A DNA stretch of 64,000 nucleotides from assembly GCA_024636975.1 (NCBI GenBank), contig JAGXGA010000017.1:186001-250000 (forward strand), in the 5' to 3' direction. The position numbers and the translations under genes were made by a program. This DNA comes from Mariniphaga sp. Lineage in GTDB: Bacteria > Bacteroidota > Bacteroidia > Bacteroidales > Prolixibacteraceae. Shown in pieces: positions 8,497-16,043 of the stretch. How positions within the stretch are numbered: position 1 is the first letter of the stretch; each line of letters opens with the position of its first letter. The notes below the pieces were generated by a model, which was not told where the DNA came from, made no database searches, and was given only the letters and a program-made list of their open reading frames with translations.

Positions 8497-8553
8497 TTTT
8501 GCGGCGCAACTGACGGCCTGGATTTGAAAAATACCCTTATCATGCGCCGCAAT
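8497..8553. repeat. Short element with perfect 10-bp inverted ends
   Basis: Ends TTGCGGCGCA and TGCGCCGCAA are perfect inverted repeats around a ~36-bp interior (AACTGACGG...TTATCA). The interior and right end match 8274-8328 of the neighbouring repeat (CGCAACTG/AGCAACTG, TTGAAAA, CATGCGCCGC), so this is a third, shorter relative. The shape is that of a REP- or MITE-like palindromic element. Confidence 0.65.
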
Positions 8554-8616
8554 TCTCCGTCTTAATTTATTTGTAGTTATTTGATACTCCATACATCGTA
8601 TATACACGGGCCGTAC

Positions 8617-8728
8617 CAAATTCAATGTAAACTCAATAGAAACTCAGTGATAACTCAATGTAAATTCAACTATAATTGAATTTACATTGAGTTAATATTG
8701 AATTATAATTGAGTTAACATTGAGTTTG
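8617..8728. repeat. 112-nt hairpin made of tandem 11-mers (copy 1)
   Basis: From 8620 the sequence divides cleanly into 11-mers: four or five of the form A(C/T)TCAATGTAA, then four of the inverse-complement form ATTGAGTTAAC, plus a partial ninth. The centre is a perfect 18-bp inverted repeat, AACTCAATGTAAATTCAA at 8652-8669 and TTGAATTTACATTGAGTT at 8676-8693, with a 6-nt loop. Pairing continues outward to 8617/8728 with mismatches mostly at unit junctions. A second copy lies at 40161-40260. No protein-coding potential. Confidence 0.9.
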
Positions 8729-8831
8729 CACCGGAGAAGGTCAGGCGAGACTATGGTTTGAAATAACCGGTGAAGCTCTTGTTCAGGCATGTAGAAAGCA
8801 GAATATGCAGTCGCTAAGTGGCAATAAAAAA

Positions 8832-8853
8832 GCCGTTTCAATTATGAAACGGC
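8832..8853 (-). terminator. Rho-independent terminator of yajC
   Basis: GCCGTTTCA (8832-8840) and TGAAACGGC (8845-8853) form a perfect 9-bp stem with an ATTA loop. The A-rich run on the left gives a U tract on the minus strand, 28 bp after the yajC stop codon. Confidence 0.85.
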
Positions 8854-8881
8854 CTCTATACTATTTTAGAAGAAGTAGCAA

Positions 8882-9199
8882 TTATTTTTGCGGTGCTACA
8901 TCGGTCATATCTTTTACTATTCCGTTTTTATCAACTTTTATTTGAACATCCCTGGCAATTTCCAGGACAATGTAAGTTTCTTTAACTTCCACTATTCGGC
9001 CATAAATGCCACCTGTGGTTACAACTTTATCGCCTTTAGCCAGGCTTTCACGGAATTTGCGAACTTCTTTCTGGCGTTTCATCTGCGGCCGGATCATAAA
9101 GAAATAGAAAACAACCACAATTAACAGTAATGGGAGAAAACTCATCAGCGGATTGGCATCTTGTCCCTGGGGTTGCATCATCAACAGATTATACATCAT
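8882..9199 (-). CDS. yajC: Preprotein translocase subunit YajC
   Basis: A 105-residue inner-membrane protein that associates with SecDF-YidC. One transmembrane segment spans about residues 19-38, followed by the family hallmark FFMIRPQMKRQKE and a C-terminal soluble domain with KGDKVVTTGGIYGRIVEV. The start could be the first, second or a later methionine. It lies 92 bp downstream of nusB in the same direction, a common Bacteroidetes arrangement, so the two may be cotranscribed. Confidence 0.95.
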   Translation of the reverse strand: MMYNLLMMQPQGQDANPLMSFLPLLLIVVVFYFFMIRPQMKRQKEVRKFRESLAKGDKVVTTGGIYGRIVEVKETYIVLEIARDVQIKVDKNGIVKDMTDVAPQK

Positions 9200-9291
9200 T
9201 GCATCAGTTTTAAATATTAATATTTGCTTTTATTTTTTTTTGGTAAAAATAACCATTTGTTTTGATTTTGACCTAAAATATAGCTATTTTA

Positions 9292-10242
9292 CTATGCCTC
9301 ACCAATTAAACCACGCCCTGACTTGTTAATTTTATCGGTTTTCTTCAGGTCCTTAAGCGTTTTATCAAGTATACCGTTTATAAAGTTACGGCTTTTCTCA
9401 GTGCTGTAAAATTTTGAAATCTCAATGTATTCGTTCATCGATACTTTCGTAGGTATGGAAGGAAAGTATATGAATTCAGTCATTGCAAGCTGCATAATCA
9501 GAATATCCATAAAAGCTATCCGGTCCATGTCCCAGTTGCTTGAATGTTCTTTTATAAGTGTACGCAGTTCGTCGTGGTTAATTATAGTTTTGCGGAGCAG
9601 ATCTTTGGCAAATTCGCGGTCGTCTTCATCTTTAAACAAAGGCATCAGGCTTTGATCGGTATCGGAATGCGGGTGAAACTTTTTCAGGGTTTTGGAAATC
9701 ATGGATATAGTAAATTCCGCATCATCGTTCCAGTAAATACTTTGCTCTTCGAGCACTTCATGCAGTTCTTCAGTAAGCAGAATGATGTTATTGAAGACCT
9801 TATCGACAAATTTCCGGTCGTCGAGAAAAGAACGGTTTGGATCGGCCATATAAGCTTTGTAAAAATCAGCTTCGGTGAGAAACTGGTAAAGCTCTTTAAT
9901 CAGCCCCGGGTTGTTTACCCAGCTCAGCTTTGTTTGTTTCAGGTAGGCATTTAACTGCCGGTTTTGCCGCAGTTGCTGAATCACCTCGTTGCTGATGAAC
10001 TTTGTATTTGGATGCAGGTCGTCCTGGGTTGGCTGATGTTTGTTTCTTCTTATTTCTATTCGCTGTTCGGCATAATCGGCTAAATCAATAATGAGTGCCA
10101 GCAAATAATGGTAAAGGTCGTATGATTTCCGGATACAAAAGAACAACTCTTTTTCTGTGTTGTTCAGCGATTTATCGGTTGATGTATAATAGGCATACAA
10201 CATTTGCAATACCTTGGTTCGGATAATCCTTCTGCTAATCAT
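9292..10242 (-). CDS. nusB: Transcription antitermination protein NusB (long Bacteroidetes form)
   Basis: A 316-residue protein, about twice the length of E. coli NusB. It starts MISRRIIRTKVLQMLYAYY, the NusB N-terminal helix, and has the conserved C-terminal part FMDILIMQLAMTEF, TKVSMNEYIEISKFYS and FINGILDKTLKDL (~245-300). The middle ~150 residues are the extension typical of Bacteroidetes homologues. NusB with NusE binds boxA RNA and supports rRNA antitermination. Confidence 0.94.
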   Translation of the reverse strand: MISRRIIRTKVLQMLYAYYTSTDKSLNNTEKELFFCIRKSYDLYHYLLALIIDLADYAEQRIEIRRNKHQPTQDDLHPNTKFISNEVIQQLRQNRQLNAYLKQTKLSWVNNPGLIKELYQFLTEADFYKAYMADPNRSFLDDRKFVDKVFNNIILLTEELHEVLEEQSIYWNDDAEFTISMISKTLKKFHPHSDTDQSLMPLFKDEDDREFAKDLLRKTIINHDELRTLIKEHSSNWDMDRIAFMDILIMQLAMTEFIYFPSIPTKVSMNEYIEISKFYSTEKSRNFINGILDKTLKDLKKTDKINKSGRGLIGEA

Positions 10243-10270
10243 GCTTTAATGAACTTCTTATTTTGTGCCC

Positions 10271-10278
10271 CAAAAATA
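10271..10278 (-). promoter_or_regulatory. -7 box (TATTTTTG, minus strand) before nusB
   Basis: CAAAAATA on the plus strand reads TATTTTTG on the minus strand, 28 bp before the nusB ATG. No -33 match at normal spacing. Confidence 0.4.
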
Positions 10279-10336
10279 GTACTTTTTATTGAACCGATCA
10301 GAAATCCTGATATTTTAGGAGATATAAAACTGAACG

Positions 10337-11806
10337 TTAATTTTCCTGCATTTCGAGGCAGGTAAAAACTTCAGATAGCGAAGTTTTATCTTCAGAAAGA
10401 ACAAATAGCTGGTCGTGTGGTTCGAGCACGGTGGAACCCCCCGGAGTAATGTATTTCCCATTGCGTTTGATGAATGAAATGAGGGTATTTGGAGGTAACC
10501 CCAGCTGCACGATTTGCTTGCCTGCAACCTCACTATTTTCAGGAATAACAATTTCGGTAAGCAATGATTTTATTCCATCTGATAACTCCATATCTTTTTG
10601 GTTCCGCTTTTTTAGTTGTTCGGGTAAGATTACCTGGAACCATTTTGCCACAGTAGCAAGGGTTGTCCCCTGAACCAGTACAGAGGTTATGGAGACAAAA
10701 AATACCACATCGAATATTATATTAGCCTTTTCGGCTCCTGCCAGCAGGGGATAGGTGGCAAAAACAATAGGTACTGCACCTCGCAGCCCGACCCATGAAA
10801 AGAACCATTTGTTGCGGTTTTGCAGGCGGAATGGGGCCAGGCTTATGAATACACTCAGTGGACGCGCTATTAAAATCAGGAATGCGGAGATTAATAAACC
10901 GATTCCTATAACAGGGATTATCTGACTTGGAAAAACCAGCAGGCCCAGTGTCAAAAAGAGTATAATCTGCATGAGCCATGCAAAACTATCGAAGGCTTTC
11001 AGTATTTTCTTTTTATGGATGAGTTCTTTATTGCCCAATATTAGTGCTCCAACATATACGGCAAGAAATCCATTGCCCCCTATGAAACCTGTGAAAGAGA
11101 ATGTGAAAAACATAATGGCGATTACCAGCGCAATATATAACCCTTCAAAATCGAGATTAATTCTGTTAATGATCCATACTCCGGCATGGCCAAGGATAAG
11201 TCCCATCAGCCCTCCAAGGAACAGTTGCATGAAGAATAAGGAAGCAATGCTAAAAAAACCTGCATCCTGACTTACCACCAAACCTGTAAACAAAATAGTT
11301 AAAACATAGGCCATCGGATCGTTACTGCCGCTTTCCAGTTCAAGGGTAGGGCGGATGTTACCTTTTAATGCCAGGCTTTTTGAACGTAAAATAGAAAACA
11401 CAGCAGCCGAATCGGTAGAAGAAACGATTGATCCAAGCAGTAATCCTTCGAAAATGGTAAAATCGGTAATGGCCCATACAAATATGCCTACACTGAGGGC
11501 AGTTAGAATTACTCCCACAGTAGAAAGGGAGATTCCCTGCCAAAGTACCGGTTTTACCGATTGCCAGTCGGTATCGAGCCCTCCTGAAAATAAAATGAAA
11601 TTTAATGCTACTATACCAATGAATTGCGCAGTAGCCGGATTGTCGAAATATATACCGCCAAGTCCTTCCGAGCCGGCAAGCATTCCAACGGTTATAAAAA
11701 GAATCAGTACAGGCACTCCCAGCCGGTAAGAAGTTTTTCCGGCAAAAAGGGAAATAAATAACAGAACTGACCCGATCAGCAATATATTCTCAGATGTAAC
11801 AATCAT
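10337..11806 (-). CDS. Potassium/proton antiporter, CPA1 family with RCK_C domain
   Basis: A 489-residue inner-membrane cation/H+ antiporter. Residues ~1-385 carry about twelve hydrophobic segments with the CPA signatures NFILFSGGLDTDW and ESGSNDPMAYVLTILF. The C-terminal ~400-485 region (TEIVIPENSEVAGKQIVQLG, HDQLFVLSED) is a TrkA-C/RCK_C regulatory domain. This layout is that of NhaP2/CvrA-type K+/H+ antiporters, which export K+ or Na+ and help volume and pH control. The ion specificity is inferred from the family. Confidence 0.9.
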   Translation of the reverse strand: MIVTSENILLIGSVLLFISLFAGKTSYRLGVPVLILFITVGMLAGSEGLGGIYFDNPATAQFIGIVALNFILFSGGLDTDWQSVKPVLWQGISLSTVGVILTALSVGIFVWAITDFTIFEGLLLGSIVSSTDSAAVFSILRSKSLALKGNIRPTLELESGSNDPMAYVLTILFTGLVVSQDAGFFSIASLFFMQLFLGGLMGLILGHAGVWIINRINLDFEGLYIALVIAIMFFTFSFTGFIGGNGFLAVYVGALILGNKELIHKKKILKAFDSFAWLMQIILFLTLGLLVFPSQIIPVIGIGLLISAFLILIARPLSVFISLAPFRLQNRNKWFFSWVGLRGAVPIVFATYPLLAGAEKANIIFDVVFFVSITSVLVQGTTLATVAKWFQVILPEQLKKRNQKDMELSDGIKSLLTEIVIPENSEVAGKQIVQLGLPPNTLISFIKRNGKYITPGGSTVLEPHDQLFVLSEDKTSLSEVFTCLEMQEN

Positions 11807-11825
11807 CAGAATTTAACTCATTTTA

Positions 11826-11833
11826 CAAATTTA
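11826..11833 (-). promoter_or_regulatory. -7 box (TAAATTTG, minus strand) before the antiporter gene
   Basis: CAAATTTA on the plus strand reads TAAATTTG on the minus strand, 19 bp before the antiporter start codon. Confidence 0.4.
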
Positions 11834-11980
11834 TTTAAACAAACCTGGACATGATATAAAGTATGTCTTTTATGTTTTTGTTTTCTTTTATTTATCATTT
11901 GACAATCGCAGCCTGAATTCATAAACAAACTTTTTGTTTTAAAGTTGAAGTATGAACCCTTAACAAAAGTTCAGGGTAAT

Positions 11981-11998
11981 CGGTAAATCAAATTACCG
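11981..11998 (-). terminator. Possible terminator hairpin after the rhomboid gene
   Basis: CGGTAA (11981-11986) and TTACCG (11993-11998) form a 6-bp stem about 40 bp past the rhomboid stop. A second small stem, ACCCT/AGGGT, lies at 11956-11977. U tracts are weak, so confidence is modest. The rest of the 230-bp gap shows only AT-rich sequence. Confidence 0.35.
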
Positions 11999-12036
11999 GT
12001 TGTAATTTTATATATACTGTTTTTCTGGATAAGCTC

Positions 12037-12738
12037 TTAATCTCCTCCGGTTTCTTTCTCTTTTCCTTCGCCTGTGCCTTCGCCTTCATCTTCCTGTTCC
12101 TCCTCCTCCTCTTCCCAATCGAATTTATCACGCCTTACCTGGTACCGTCTGTAGTAGAAAGCCAGTACAATTCCCGAAACAGCGCCCCAAAGGTGTCCTT
12201 CCCATGAAATGGAAGGGTCGATAGGAAAAACTCCCCAAATGAGTCCTCCATATAAGAATACCACCACCACCGACAGGGTCAGCAGGCGGACATCGTTACG
12301 GATAAACCCGCTGACTAAATGAAACGAAGCCATTGCATAAACTACTCCACTGGCGCCGATGTGCCATGCTTCGCGGCCTGCCATCCATACGGTCAGGCCC
12401 GATAAAAAGTAGAGCAGAAAAAAAATACGGTATGAAATGCGCCGGTAAAAATAGATGAGTGCAAAGAAGAGGATAAAAAAAGGAATGGAGTTCGACATCA
12501 GGTGATTGAATCCTGAGTGTATAAAGGGTGAGAACAGTATGCCCGGCAGGCCTTTAAGGTGCAGGGGATACACTCCCAGGCGCACAAAGTCGAATGTTGT
12601 GGTTCGTTCAATAAGTTCTACCAGCCAGAAAGCCACTACAAAGGCACCCGGAAAAACCATGCTGTGAAAAAATATTCGCTTTTCAAGCTCCGGGTCCAGT
12701 TTTTTGGGATTACTGGGGTAATAATTGAACAACTTCAT
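12037..12738 (-). CDS. Rhomboid family intramembrane serine protease
   Basis: A 233-residue polytopic membrane protease. The catalytic dyad is visible: GASG with Ser130 at 128-131 and His182 in WEGHLWGAVSG. The HSGFNHLMSN motif near 74-83 supplies the oxyanion-stabilising His/Asn region of the family. About six transmembrane segments are predicted, and the C-terminus is a long acidic E/G-rich tail (~205-233). It follows the threonine aldolase gene by 45 bp and probably shares its transcript. Substrates are unknown. Confidence 0.92.
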   Translation of the reverse strand: MKLFNYYPSNPKKLDPELEKRIFFHSMVFPGAFVVAFWLVELIERTTTFDFVRLGVYPLHLKGLPGILFSPFIHSGFNHLMSNSIPFFILFFALIYFYRRISYRIFFLLYFLSGLTVWMAGREAWHIGASGVVYAMASFHLVSGFIRNDVRLLTLSVVVVFLYGGLIWGVFPIDPSISWEGHLWGAVSGIVLAFYYRRYQVRRDKFDWEEEEEEQEDEGEGTGEGKEKETGGD

Positions 12739-12783
12739 CCAATCATCATGCTGAGGTTATTTATATTAACTATTTAAGCTGTT

Positions 12784-13815
12784 TCAGTTGTTTTTAAGAA
12801 GTGTTTTAATCAGTAGCACAAATTCACGTATTTCAGTTTCGGTAGTATCGAATGTTGTCATCCAACGTACCTCCGACTCCTTTTCATTCCACACATAAAA
12901 GAAAAAATGTTCCTGCAGTGGCTCTATAATTTCTTTTGGAATGCGTGCAAAAACCCCGTTGGCTTCAACGGGGTGGGTAATTTCGATTTGCGGTATTTTC
13001 GAAACTTCTTCTTTCAGGTACTGCGCCATCTTGTTGGAGTGGGAAGCTGATTCCTTCCATAAGTCGTCTTCGAAATATGCCTGGAACTGGGCACCAATAA
13101 AACGCATTTTCGAGAAGAGCTGCATGCTTTGCTTGCGCAGGTATTTGGTGTGATTTGTAAGCTCTGGATTGAAAAACACTACGGCCTCGCCCATCATCAT
13201 GCCGTTTTTGGTTCCTCCAAACGAAAGGATGTCTACGCCACAGTCTTTTGTTATGGCCTTAAACCCCATATTCAGCGAAACGGCAGCGTTGGCTATACGT
13301 GCACCATCCATATGAAGGTACATGTTGTGGCTGTGGGCTAAATCGGCTAGAGCCCTTATTTCTTTTGGCTGGTATACGGTTCCCATTTCAGTAACCTGTG
13401 AAATTGAAATCACTTTAGGTTGTGAATGGTGTTCGAAATCGAATCCCTTTAAGTGATGTTCAACCAGTTCGGGAGTGAGCTTTCCCAGGACCGGTTTTAC
13501 CGGCAGCAGCTTGCACCCTGTGAATTTTTCAGGCGCACCGCATTCATCTTCTTCTATATGAGCGGTTTCAGCACAAATTACAGAGTTGAAGCTATGGGTA
13601 ACAGAAGAAAGGCCAAGGATATTGGCACCGGTTCCGTTAAACACAAAAAATACTTCGGTATCCGGGCCAAAGGTGTCTCTGAAAACAGCTATGGCTTTGC
13701 CTGTATACTGGTCATCGCCATATCCACGGACATGCCCCTGGTTGGCATTCGTCATTGCTTTGAAAATAGCAGGATGTACTCCTGAATTGTTGTCGCTGGC
13801 AAATCCTTTTCTCAT
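12784..13815 (-). CDS. ltaE: Low-specificity L-threonine aldolase
   Basis: A 343-residue PLP enzyme that cleaves threonine or allo-threonine to glycine and acetaldehyde. The N-terminal FASDNNSGVHPAI, the cofactor Asp in HMDGARIANA (D170) and the Schiff-base lysine K203 in SFGGTKNGMM are all in place. The first ~343 residues cover the full beta-eliminating-lyase fold. The gene is first of a probable two-gene unit with the rhomboid protease, and it is divergent from phrB. Confidence 0.93.
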   Translation of the reverse strand: MRKGFASDNNSGVHPAIFKAMTNANQGHVRGYGDDQYTGKAIAVFRDTFGPDTEVFFVFNGTGANILGLSSVTHSFNSVICAETAHIEEDECGAPEKFTGCKLLPVKPVLGKLTPELVEHHLKGFDFEHHSQPKVISISQVTEMGTVYQPKEIRALADLAHSHNMYLHMDGARIANAAVSLNMGFKAITKDCGVDILSFGGTKNGMMMGEAVVFFNPELTNHTKYLRKQSMQLFSKMRFIGAQFQAYFEDDLWKESASHSNKMAQYLKEEVSKIPQIEITHPVEANGVFARIPKEIIEPLQEHFFFYVWNEKESEVRWMTTFDTTETEIREFVLLIKTLLKNN

Positions 13816-13949
13816 ATTATTTAATGTGGTTTAATTTTTATATTTTCAAGTATAAAGAAAAAATGAATCAAATGTTTATAATTAAAGCAATTAATTCAGG
13901 TTCTTTTCTTAAAATATATATTCAGTTGACAATGCATCGCTTAAAATGT

Positions 13950-13982
13950 TTTGATAATAACCGGAAATTTCCTCTAATTTTG
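13950..13982 (+). promoter_or_regulatory. Complete -33/-7 promoter before phrB
   Basis: TTTG at 13950-13953 and TAATTTTG at 13975-13982 are separated by 21 bp, matching the Bacteroidetes consensus. Predicted transcription starts about 60 bp before the phrB ATG. The remainder of the 237-bp gap between ltaE and phrB shows no gene. Confidence 0.6.
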
Positions 13983-14052
13983 AAAGAACCCCACCACAGG
14001 TGTATTGTAAAAAGAAAATAGCATTACTGCCAATGAAGCAGTACAATTAAAA

Positions 14053-15354
14053 ATGAAACAAAAAACAGTCCTGTTCTGGTTCCGAAGAGATTTGCGGTTG
14101 CACGACAACCCGGGGCTTTACCATGCATTAAAACAGCAAGTGCCGGTTTTGCCCGTATTTATTTTTGATACTGAAATATTGGGTAAGCTGTCTTCAGGTT
14201 CCGATCCGCGGGTGACTTTTATTCACAGGCAGGTTATGAATTTAAAGATGGAACTGGAGAAAACAGGCAGTTCATTAAAGGTGTTTTATGGTTCTCCGGA
14301 ATCAGCTTTTACAGAGTTGTTAAATGAATTTGAAGTTACTGCTGTTTTTGCCAATAAAGATTATGAGCCTTATTCGCGGAACCGTGATCGCGAAATAAAG
14401 GAATTGCTTGGAACTAATGAGGCCGGCTTTTTCTCATTTAAGGACCATATTATTTTTGAGGAAGATGAGATACTGAACAACAGCGGACAACCGTATACGG
14501 TTTTCACGCCCTACAGCAGGAAGTGGAAAGCAAAATACAATGAAATTTCGATAAATACATTCCCATCAGAAAAGCTCAAAGACAGGTTTATAAAAACAAA
14601 TCCTTTTAATATGCCCTCACTTGAAGATATCGGTTTTAAGCCAGGTGATACCGAAGTTCCTTCATCTGAAATATCCGAAGAGGTCATCAGCAATTATGAA
14701 CATAAGCGTGATCTTCCTTATATCAAAGGCACTACGCGGCTAGGAATGCACCTTCGCTTTGGTACAATAAGCATCCGTGAACTAACTATTAAGGCAGCTG
14801 AATGGTCGGAGGTATTTTTGAATGAATTAATCTGGAGGAATTTCTTCACTACCATTTTATGGCATTTTCCTCATGTGGAAGAAAGAGCATTTAGGCCTCA
14901 ATACGACAGGATTCAGTGGCGCAACAATGAGCAGGAGTTTGAACGCTGGTGCAATGGTACCACGGGCTACCCGATGGTAGATGCCGGAATGTGTGAGTTG
15001 AACGCAACAGGTTTTATGCACAACAGGGTTCGCATGATAACTGCCGGCTTTTTAGTCAAGGATCTGCTCATCGACTGGCGCTGGGGGGAAGCTTATTTTG
15101 CAGAGAAACTGCTTGATTACGAACTGGCGTCAAACAACGGGAACTGGCAATGGGCTGCAGGCACAGGCTGTGATGCAGCGCCGTGGTTTCGGGTTTTTAA
15201 TCCTGAAACACAGCAGAAAAAATTTGATCCAAAGGGTGAATACATTAAAAAATGGATACCTGAATATGGAACTATAGCCTATCCACAACCGGTAGTTGAA
15301 CATAAATGGGCCCGGGAACGGGCATTAAAGGTTTATAAATCGGCGCTTGAATAA
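14053..15354 (+). CDS. phrB: Deoxyribodipyrimidine photolyase
   Basis: A 433-residue flavoprotein that repairs UV-induced pyrimidine dimers using blue light. The N-terminal antenna domain starts LFWFRRDLRLHDNPGL. The C-terminal FAD domain shows TTRLGMHLRFGTISIRE, ELIWRNFF, TGYPMVDAGM, MHNRVRMI and NNGNWQWAAGTGCDAAPWFR, the class I CPD photolyase signature. Length is normal. It ends 4 bp from the convergent glutathione peroxidase gene. Confidence 0.95.
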   Translation: MKQKTVLFWFRRDLRLHDNPGLYHALKQQVPVLPVFIFDTEILGKLSSGSDPRVTFIHRQVMNLKMELEKTGSSLKVFYGSPESAFTELLNEFEVTAVFANKDYEPYSRNRDREIKELLGTNEAGFFSFKDHIIFEEDEILNNSGQPYTVFTPYSRKWKAKYNEISINTFPSEKLKDRFIKTNPFNMPSLEDIGFKPGDTEVPSSEISEEVISNYEHKRDLPYIKGTTRLGMHLRFGTISIRELTIKAAEWSEVFLNELIWRNFFTTILWHFPHVEERAFRPQYDRIQWRNNEQEFERWCNGTTGYPMVDAGMCELNATGFMHNRVRMITAGFLVKDLLIDWRWGEAYFAEKLLDYELASNNGNWQWAAGTGCDAAPWFRVFNPETQQKKFDPKGEYIKKWIPEYGTIAYPQPVVEHKWARERALKVYKSALE

Positions 15355-15358
15355 AGGG

Positions 15359-15901
15359 TTATTCCTGAAGCCATTCCAGAATTCTATTGTTTTGCGGACC
15401 GGCAATGGGAGCCAGGAAGCCCTCAGGTTGCCCGTTTTCATCAATCAAAAACTTCTGAAAATTCCAGATGACCTTGCCGTCGAGTGTGCCGTTTTCTTCG
15501 CTGCTGGTAAGCCATTGGTAAATAGGGTGCATATTTTCCCCTTTTATTGAAATTTTTTCCATTAATAAAAAAGAAACGTTGTATTTTTCGGTACAGAAGG
15601 ATTTTATTTGTTCATTGTCGCCAGGCTCCTGGTTTCCAAAATCATTTGAAGGGAAGGCCACAATTTCAAAATCATCGCCTCCATATTCTTCATACAATTC
15701 CTGTAGCTTATTGAACTGCGGGGTTAACGAGCATTCAGTAGCCGTATTTACGATCAAGACCTTTTTGCCTTTCAAGGCTGAGAAATCAAATACTTCCCCA
15801 TCAATGGTGCGTGCAGTGAAATCGTGAAGGGTTTTATACTGACCCAAAGCAGGTAAGATCATTAAGCAAACAAGGTAAATTATAAGTATAAACTTATGCA
15901 T
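15359..15901 (-). CDS. Exported glutathione peroxidase-like thiol peroxidase
   Basis: A 180-residue GPx-family protein with a signal peptide (first ~20 residues, ending ALG-Q), so it probably acts in the periplasm. Active-site residues are present: Cys57 in NTATECSLTPQ, Gln91 in NDFGNQEPG and Trp146 in WNFQKFLID. The Cys replaces selenocysteine as in most bacteria; such enzymes usually draw electrons from thioredoxin. An extra Cys103 in SFCTEKYN could be the resolving cysteine. Convergent with phrB. Confidence 0.92.
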   Translation of the reverse strand: MHKFILIIYLVCLMILPALGQYKTLHDFTARTIDGEVFDFSALKGKKVLIVNTATECSLTPQFNKLQELYEEYGGDDFEIVAFPSNDFGNQEPGDNEQIKSFCTEKYNVSFLLMEKISIKGENMHPIYQWLTSSEENGTLDGKVIWNFQKFLIDENGQPEGFLAPIAGPQNNRILEWLQE

Positions 15902-15980
15902 AGCTTACTATAAAAGTGAGAGGTGAAATGTAATGAAAGTTTATTGTTTGTAAAAATAAAACAAGGGTGTGTTAATAAGT

Positions 15981-16015
15981 TTTGACGGGAAAAAATATAT
16001 AAATGTTTATCTTTG
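15981..16015 (+). promoter_or_regulatory. Promoter-like pair before dnaX
   Basis: TTTG at 15981-15984 and TATCTTTG at 16008-16015, 23 bp apart, slightly longer than the usual 19-21 bp. The dnaX ATG lies 28 bp after the -7 box and is preceded by AAAGGA. Confidence 0.5.
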
Positions 16016-16043
16016 ACCGATTGGAATTGAGACCACAAAAGGA

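Larger units (their letters stand above)
7915..8831. repeat. Gene-free, repeat-rich intergenic region
   Basis: About 0.9 kb between the convergent ychF and yajC genes holds no convincing gene. It contains, in order: a GCCTGCCT/AGGCAGGC palindrome (7928-7950), four tandem heptamers (7989-8016), two diverged ~70-bp repeats (8112 and 8225), a related third module with perfect TTGCGGCGCA/TGCGCCGCAA ends (8497-8553), small GC-rich hairpins (8401-8464) and a long hairpin of 11-mers (8617-8728). It looks like a landing zone for small repeat elements. Confidence 0.8.

Noticed and set aside
8362-8625. An 87-codon minus-strand open frame in the ychF-yajC gap
   Set aside because: It runs across repeat modules and GC-rich palindromes, has odd Arg/Cys/Trp composition, no recognisable domain, and no promoter or start context.
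8617-8728. CRISPR array
   Set aside because: The 11-mers are contiguous with no spacers and are inverted half-way, so they do not form a repeat-spacer array.
13824-14021. A 65-codon plus-strand frame between ltaE and phrB
   Set aside because: It is AT-driven composition over the phrB promoter region; no family resemblance and it spans the -33/-7 boxes.
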